A stretch of DNA of 64,000 nt from Tragulus kanchil (Eukaryota; Chordata; Mammalia; Artiodactyla; Tragulidae). The notes under the pieces are model-generated. The model was given only the letters and a program-made list of their open reading frames with translations. It was not told the origin of the DNA and made no database searches. Below, piece by piece: positions 60,162 through 64,000 of this stretch; position 1 is the first letter of the stretch, and every line of letters starts with the position of its first letter. The position numbers were made by a program, and so were the translations under genes. The stretch is taken from NCBI GenBank assembly GCA_022376925.1, contig JAIOJX010000030.1:173719298-173783297 (forward strand), in the 5' to 3' direction.

Positions 60162-60501
60162 TTTTTTTTAAGATTTATTTATTTATTTTGGGCAGGGGTC
60201 GGGTTGGGGAGGGAGGGGAGCGGGTGGGCCACTTCTATTGGTCTTTCATTTCTCTATTTTTATCTGTCTTTGTTCTTCGGCTCCTGTGAGCCTCCCATCG
60301 CGGTGGCGTCTGTCGTTGCAGAGCGCTGGCTCTGGGCGCATGCGCTCCAGAGCTCCGGCTCAGTAATTGGACACATCAGTCCAGCCGCTCCGCAGCACGT
60401 GGGATCTTCCCAGGCCAGGGCTCGAACCGGCGCCCCTTGCCATGCAAGGCGGTGTCCTTACCCACTGGACCACCAGGGGAAGCCCCCTCCTTATCTTTTT
60501 T
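60147..60501 (-). mobile_element. CHR-like SINE b (type X), CpG-rich and young
   Basis: Flanked by CTCCTTATCTTTTTT at 60147-60161 and 60487-60501. It keeps many CpG sites ('tctgtcgttgcagagcgc', 'ccgctccgcagcacgtgg', 'gaaccggcgccccttgcc') and the full C-rich 3' tail (seen as 'gagggaggggagcgggtggg'). It uses the same target text as SINE a. Confidence 0.92.
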
Positions 60502-61072
60502 ATTACAATAACTTTGAGTGCCTTTGGGCTTCAAGAAGGTTTTGTTATGTTCTTTTTTGGGGGGTGGGGTGGGGAGGGAGTGGGGCAGGTGGGTCACCCC
60601 TATTGGTCTTTCGTTTATCTATTTTTCATCCATCTTTGTTCTTTGGCCCATGTGGGCCTCCCATTGCAGTGGCCTCTGTCGTCACAGAGCACTGGCTCTG
60701 GGCGCATGCGCTCCAGAGCTCCGGCTCAGTAATTGGACACATCAGTCCAGCCGCTCCGCAGCACGTGGGATCTTCCCAGGCCAGGGCTCGAACCGGCGCC
60801 CCTTGCCATGCAAGGCGGTGTCCTTACCCACTGGACCACCAGGGGAAGCCCCCTCCTTATCTTTTTTATTACAATAACTTTGAGTGCCTTTGGGCTTCAA
60901 GAAGGTTTTGTTATGTTCTTTTTTGGGGGGTGGGGTGGGGAGGGAGTGGGGCAGGTGGGTCACCCCTATTGGTCTTTCGTTTATCTATTTTTCATCCATC
61001 TTTGTTCTTTGGCCCATGTGGGCCTCCCATTGCAGTGGCCTCTGTCGTCACAGAGCACTGGCTCTGGGCGCA
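60326..61072. repeat. 366-bp tandem duplication bounded by SINEs
   Basis: Text from the 'ctggctctgggcgca' in SINE b (60326-60340) through the 60-bp unique spacer to the same 15-mer in SINE c (60692-60706) is repeated to SINE d (61058-61072). The period is 366, equal to the b-to-d spacing before duplication. Confidence 0.93.
60543..60867 (-). mobile_element. Chimeric SINE c (part d, part b)
   Basis: Left of about 60692 the text equals SINE d, including its left flank TGTTATGTTC. Right of about 60706 it equals SINE b, including its right flank CTCCTTATCTTTTTT. The switch lies in the shared 'ctggctctgggcgca'. This is what unequal exchange, or assembly confusion, between b and d would leave. Confidence 0.93.
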
Positions 61073-61234
61073 CGTGCTCCAGAGCTCTGGCTCAGCAATT
61101 GGACACATTGGTCCAGCTGCTCCACAGCACATGGGATCTTCCCAGGCCAGGGATCAAACCAGCGCCTCTTGCACTGCAGCAAGGCAGTGTCCTTACCCAC
61201 TGGACCACCAGGGAAGCCCCTGTTATGTATTTTT
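60909..61234 (-). mobile_element. CHR-like SINE d (type X)
   Basis: Flanked by TGTTATGTTCTTTTT at 60909-60923 and TGTTATGTATTTTT at 61221-61234. It differs from b at several sites ('gcacgtgctcc', 'ctgctccacagcacatgg', 'gcctcttgcactgcagc'). Confidence 0.9.
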
Positions 61235-61390
61235 GCATGGACTCGTTGACCTGATCCTTTCTAAGGAGGCAGAGCTCAGAGTATCATTTCTAATGTCACA
61301 GAGCTTGCTTATCCATCGTCTGTACACTATGTTCATATGATAGCACACCTTCTGGGACTTCCTGGCTCCATTCTCGCCCTACTTTAATCT
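61235..61390. other. Unique sequence before duplication 18
   Basis: Short unique stretch; nothing recognised. Confidence 0.5.
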
Positions 61391-62035
61391 AGACCATTTC
61401 TACTCTCTTCTCTATTGTGCCTGTCCTGCAGTTTAGACCTCATGAATGGTAGTTCCTCTTCAGTTTGAGATCCTATCCTGGATGAGAAACTTGGAAGGTT
61501 AGTTTAGAAAATCCATGCGTGCTCTGGGATCTTCTGTCCTTTATATTTATCCTTACAGAGAAGGAAAAAACCCTCTTGGTGTCAGCTACTATTCACATAC
61601 TGCCCATCCTTGCATACCAGCTGGCTCTTTGGGGCTCTCTGTTCTTAGGGATCTCATGATTATTAGCTACCACATTGCTTCTCTCTGTCCCAAAAAGCAC
61701 CATATAAGTCCTGTAGCTATTTATGGCTATCCTCACTCATGTGTATTTTGAAATATGTGAGATGTCTTTTTCATCTGGTCTTCTTGTTACAAACATTCTC
61801 ATGGTTTTGCTATTTATTGCAGCAATCTGTCTTTACGTGGGGAGTTAGAGAGTTTCAAAAAGTTAATTTCTTCAGAGATGCGTGCTACAAATTTCCTTGG
61901 GCAAAACTTTGCAAAAATGCTTGAAATTTTAAACTGTCTCTAGGAAGACAACAGTTACTTGAATTTCTACTGATTACCTACATATCACAGTCTGCTGCAC
62001 AATAATCCAACAGTGATATCAGAAGAATTACTTGA

Positions 62036-62398
62036 GGGCTTGCCTGCTGGTTCAGTGGCTTAGAATTGACCTTGCAATGCAATGGACACCAGTTAAGATC
62101 TCCAGTCCAGGAATACTTCACATGCTGTAGAGCAGCTAACCCTGCACATCACAGATACTGAATCTGTTATCTAGAGACTGGGAGCTGTAATTACTGAGCT
62201 AATGTGCCACAATGAACCCATGTGCCCTACAGTTGGTGCTCTGCAACAAAAGAAGCCACGGCCATGAGAGCCCGTGCACCACAACTAGAGAGTAGCTTCT
62301 ACTCACCACAACTAGAGAAAGCATGGATGCACCCACGAAGACCCAGTGCAGCCAAAAAAATATATATATAACAAAATAAAAATAAATCTTAAAAAAAT
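62036..62398 (+). repeat. CHR-type SINE (long form), first copy
   Basis: 'gggcttgcctgctggttcagtgg', 'cttgcaatgcaatggacacc', 'tggtgctctgcaacaaaagaagccac', 'ccacaactagagagtagc' and 'cgaagacccagtgcagcc', then an A-rich end. It is an old, diverged tRNA-derived SINE. Confidence 0.8.
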
Positions 62399-63242
62399 AT
62401 AGAATTACTTGATGTAATGACATATCTGGAACCTATCCATCACAAGAGTGATCATGTTTTCTTCACTATGAAAGGAAATTAACAAGTTTCAGAATACTCT
62501 TTTCATATTCCCCAAATCAGACAATTCTGCTCCTCACCAAAAAGCTGTTTCTACACTGGTGATCCATCTACTTTCTTCCCTTCTTTTTATTCGTTTTTAA
62601 AGACCATTTCTCTCTTCTCTATTGTGCCTGTCCTGCAGTTTAGACCTCATGAATGGTAGTTCCTCTTCAGTTTGAGATCCTATCCTGGATGAGAAACTTG
62701 GAAGGTTAGTTTAGAAAATCCATGCGTGCTCTGGGATCTTCTGTCCTTTATATTTATCCTTACAGAGAAGGAAAAAACCCTCTTGGTGTCAGCTACTATT
62801 CACATACTGCCCATCCTTGCATACCAGCTGGCTCTTTGGGGCTCTCTGTTCTTAGGGATCTCATGATTATTAGCTACCACATTGCTTCTCTCTGTCCCAA
62901 AAAGCACCATATAAGTCCTGTAGCTATTTATGGCTATCCTCACTCATGTGTATTTTGAAATATGTGAGATGTCTTTTTCATCTGGTCTTCTTGTTACAAA
63001 CATTCTCATGGTTTTGCTATTTATTGCAGCAATCTGTCTTTACGTGGGGAGTTAGAGAGTTTCAAAAAGTTAATTTCTTCAGAGATGCGTGCTACAAATT
63101 TCCTTGGGCAAAACTTTGCAAAAATGCTTGAAATTTTAAACTGTCTCTAGGAAGACAACAGTTACTTGAATTTCTACTGATTACCTACATATCACAGTCT
63201 GCTGCACAATAATCCAACAGTGATATCAGAAGAATTACTTGA

Positions 63243-63605
63243 GGGCTTGCCTGCTGGTTCAGTGGCTTAGAATTGACCTTGCAATGCAATGGACACCAGT
63301 TAAGATCTCCAGTCCAGGAATACTTCACATGCTGTAGAGCAGCTAACCCTGCACATCACAGATACTGAATCTGTTATCTAGAGACTGGGAGCTGTAATTA
63401 CTGAGCTAATGTGCCACAATGAACCCATGTGCCCTACAGTTGGTGCTCTGCAACAAAAGAAGCCACGGCCATGAGAGCCCGTGCACCACAACTAGAGAGT
63501 AGCTTCTACTCACCACAACTAGAGAAAGCATGGATGCACCCACGAAGACCCAGTGCAGCCAAAAAAATATATATATAACAAAATAAAAATAAATCTTAAA
63601 AAAAT
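63243..63605 (+). repeat. CHR-type SINE (long form), second copy
   Basis: Repeat of 62036-62398 through duplication 18. Confidence 0.8.
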
Positions 63606-63845
63606 ATAGAATTACTTGATGTAATGACATATCTGGAACCTATCCATCACAAGAGTGATCATGTTTTCTTCACTATGAAAGGAAATTAACAAGTTTCAGA
63701 ATACTCTTTTCATATTCCCCAAATCAGACAATTCTGCTCCCTCACCAAAAAAAGCTGTTTCTACACTGGTGATCCTCTTGCTTTCCAGTTTCCTTCAGAG
63801 TTTTTAAAATTTGTGTACTTCCCTTTTTATAAGTTTTTTTTTTTT

Positions 63846-64000
63846 AATGTGTACCATTTTTAAAGTCTTTATTGAATATGTTACAATATTGTTTCTGTTT
63901 TATGTTTTCATTTTTTAGGTGTGAGGTATGTGGTGGGATCTTAGCTCCCCAACTGACAGGGACAGAGTAGAATACTTAGGTAGCTGTGGAGTCCTAGTAG
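63846..64000 (-). repeat. CHR-type SINE, running off the window
   Basis: 'tttttaaagtctttattgaatatgttacaatattg', 'ttctgttttatgttttc', 'ggtgggatcttagctccccaactgac' match the 3' part of a CHR element in reverse. Its head is only partly inside the window. Confidence 0.75.

Larger units (their letters stand above)
61391..63775. repeat. Tandem duplication 18 (about 1175-bp copies, offset 1207-1210)
   Basis: Copy A is 61391-62565 and copy B is 62601-63775. Differences are a 3-base loss near the start of copy B and run lengths near the end ('caaaaagc' against 'caaaaaaagc'). The spacer 62566-62600 ('atctactttcttcccttc' to 'gtttttaa') is a noisy match to the text after copy B (63776-63806). Confidence 0.95.

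Noticed and set aside
60204..61340. Longest non-L1 open frame (378 codons, plus strand)
   Set aside because: It runs through three reverse-oriented SINE copies and repeats a 122-codon block because of the 366-bp duplication. It is a chance frame in GC-rich SINE DNA, not a gene.
3019..63775. Satellite DNA or a higher-order repeat array
   Set aside because: The duplicated units have no sequence in common with each other and each occurs only two or three times. Only their length is similar.

Overview
This window is mammalian, and a ruminant is the best fit. It carries many Bov-tA/Bov-A SINEs with their BovB-derived tail, a BovB LINE fragment, CHR-type tRNA-derived SINEs, and L1 elements with the ruminant-type L1 3' end. 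Older mammalian repeats (MIR, L2, MER5-like, an MLT1-like LTR) lie between them. I found no host protein-coding gene, no intact RNA gene and no CRISPR array. Apart from L1-derived frames, the open frames I examined are chance frames in non-coding DNA or in reversed SINEs, so the region looks like intergenic or intronic DNA shaped by retrotransposons. Species cannot be set from the sequence alone.

Layout: 1-10.6 kb is older unique DNA with scattered MIR, MER5-like, Bov-tA and L1 tail pieces. 11.1-11.9 kb is an MLT1-like LTR broken by Bov SINEs. 14.5-16.6 kb holds a Bov-tA and an L1 3' end. 18.4-29.9 kb is a nested L1 block: an old L1 carries a SINE with a clear target-site duplication, and a younger near-full-length L1 (5' end about 21198, poly(A) to 29257) is inserted into it. 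The young L1 has a CpG-rich 5' UTR, a broken ORF1 and a broken ORF2, and possibly a 43-bp 3' transduction. 30-41 kb is mostly unique with an old L1, SINEs and MIR. 44.3-47.6 kb has an L1 with a 5' inversion inside a Bov-A SINE. 55-59.5 kb has a 5S rRNA pseudogene, an old L1 3' end and a BovB/Bov-A2 fragment. 59.9-61.2 kb is a cluster of reverse-oriented SINEs. The window ends in CHR-type SINEs.

The dominant feature is structural. Seventeen head-to-tail tandem duplications, each with a unit of about 1.03-1.2 kb and near-identical copies, are spread through the window and add roughly 19 kb. An eighteenth, of 366 bp, lies between two SINEs. The units share no sequence with one another, so this is not a satellite; what is shared is the length. 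Successive duplications often overlap, several junctions contain scrambled or degraded sequence, and one pair differs in (CA)n length. The simplest reading is an assembly artefact, with contig or read overlaps of about 1.1 kb (or the two haplotypes) kept twice. A real burst of microhomology-mediated tandem duplication is the alternative. If they are artefacts, the real locus is about 45 kb.

A second item is an abundant CHR-like SINE type (about eight loci) with an unusual 3' signature that I cannot match from memory to a named ruminant family.
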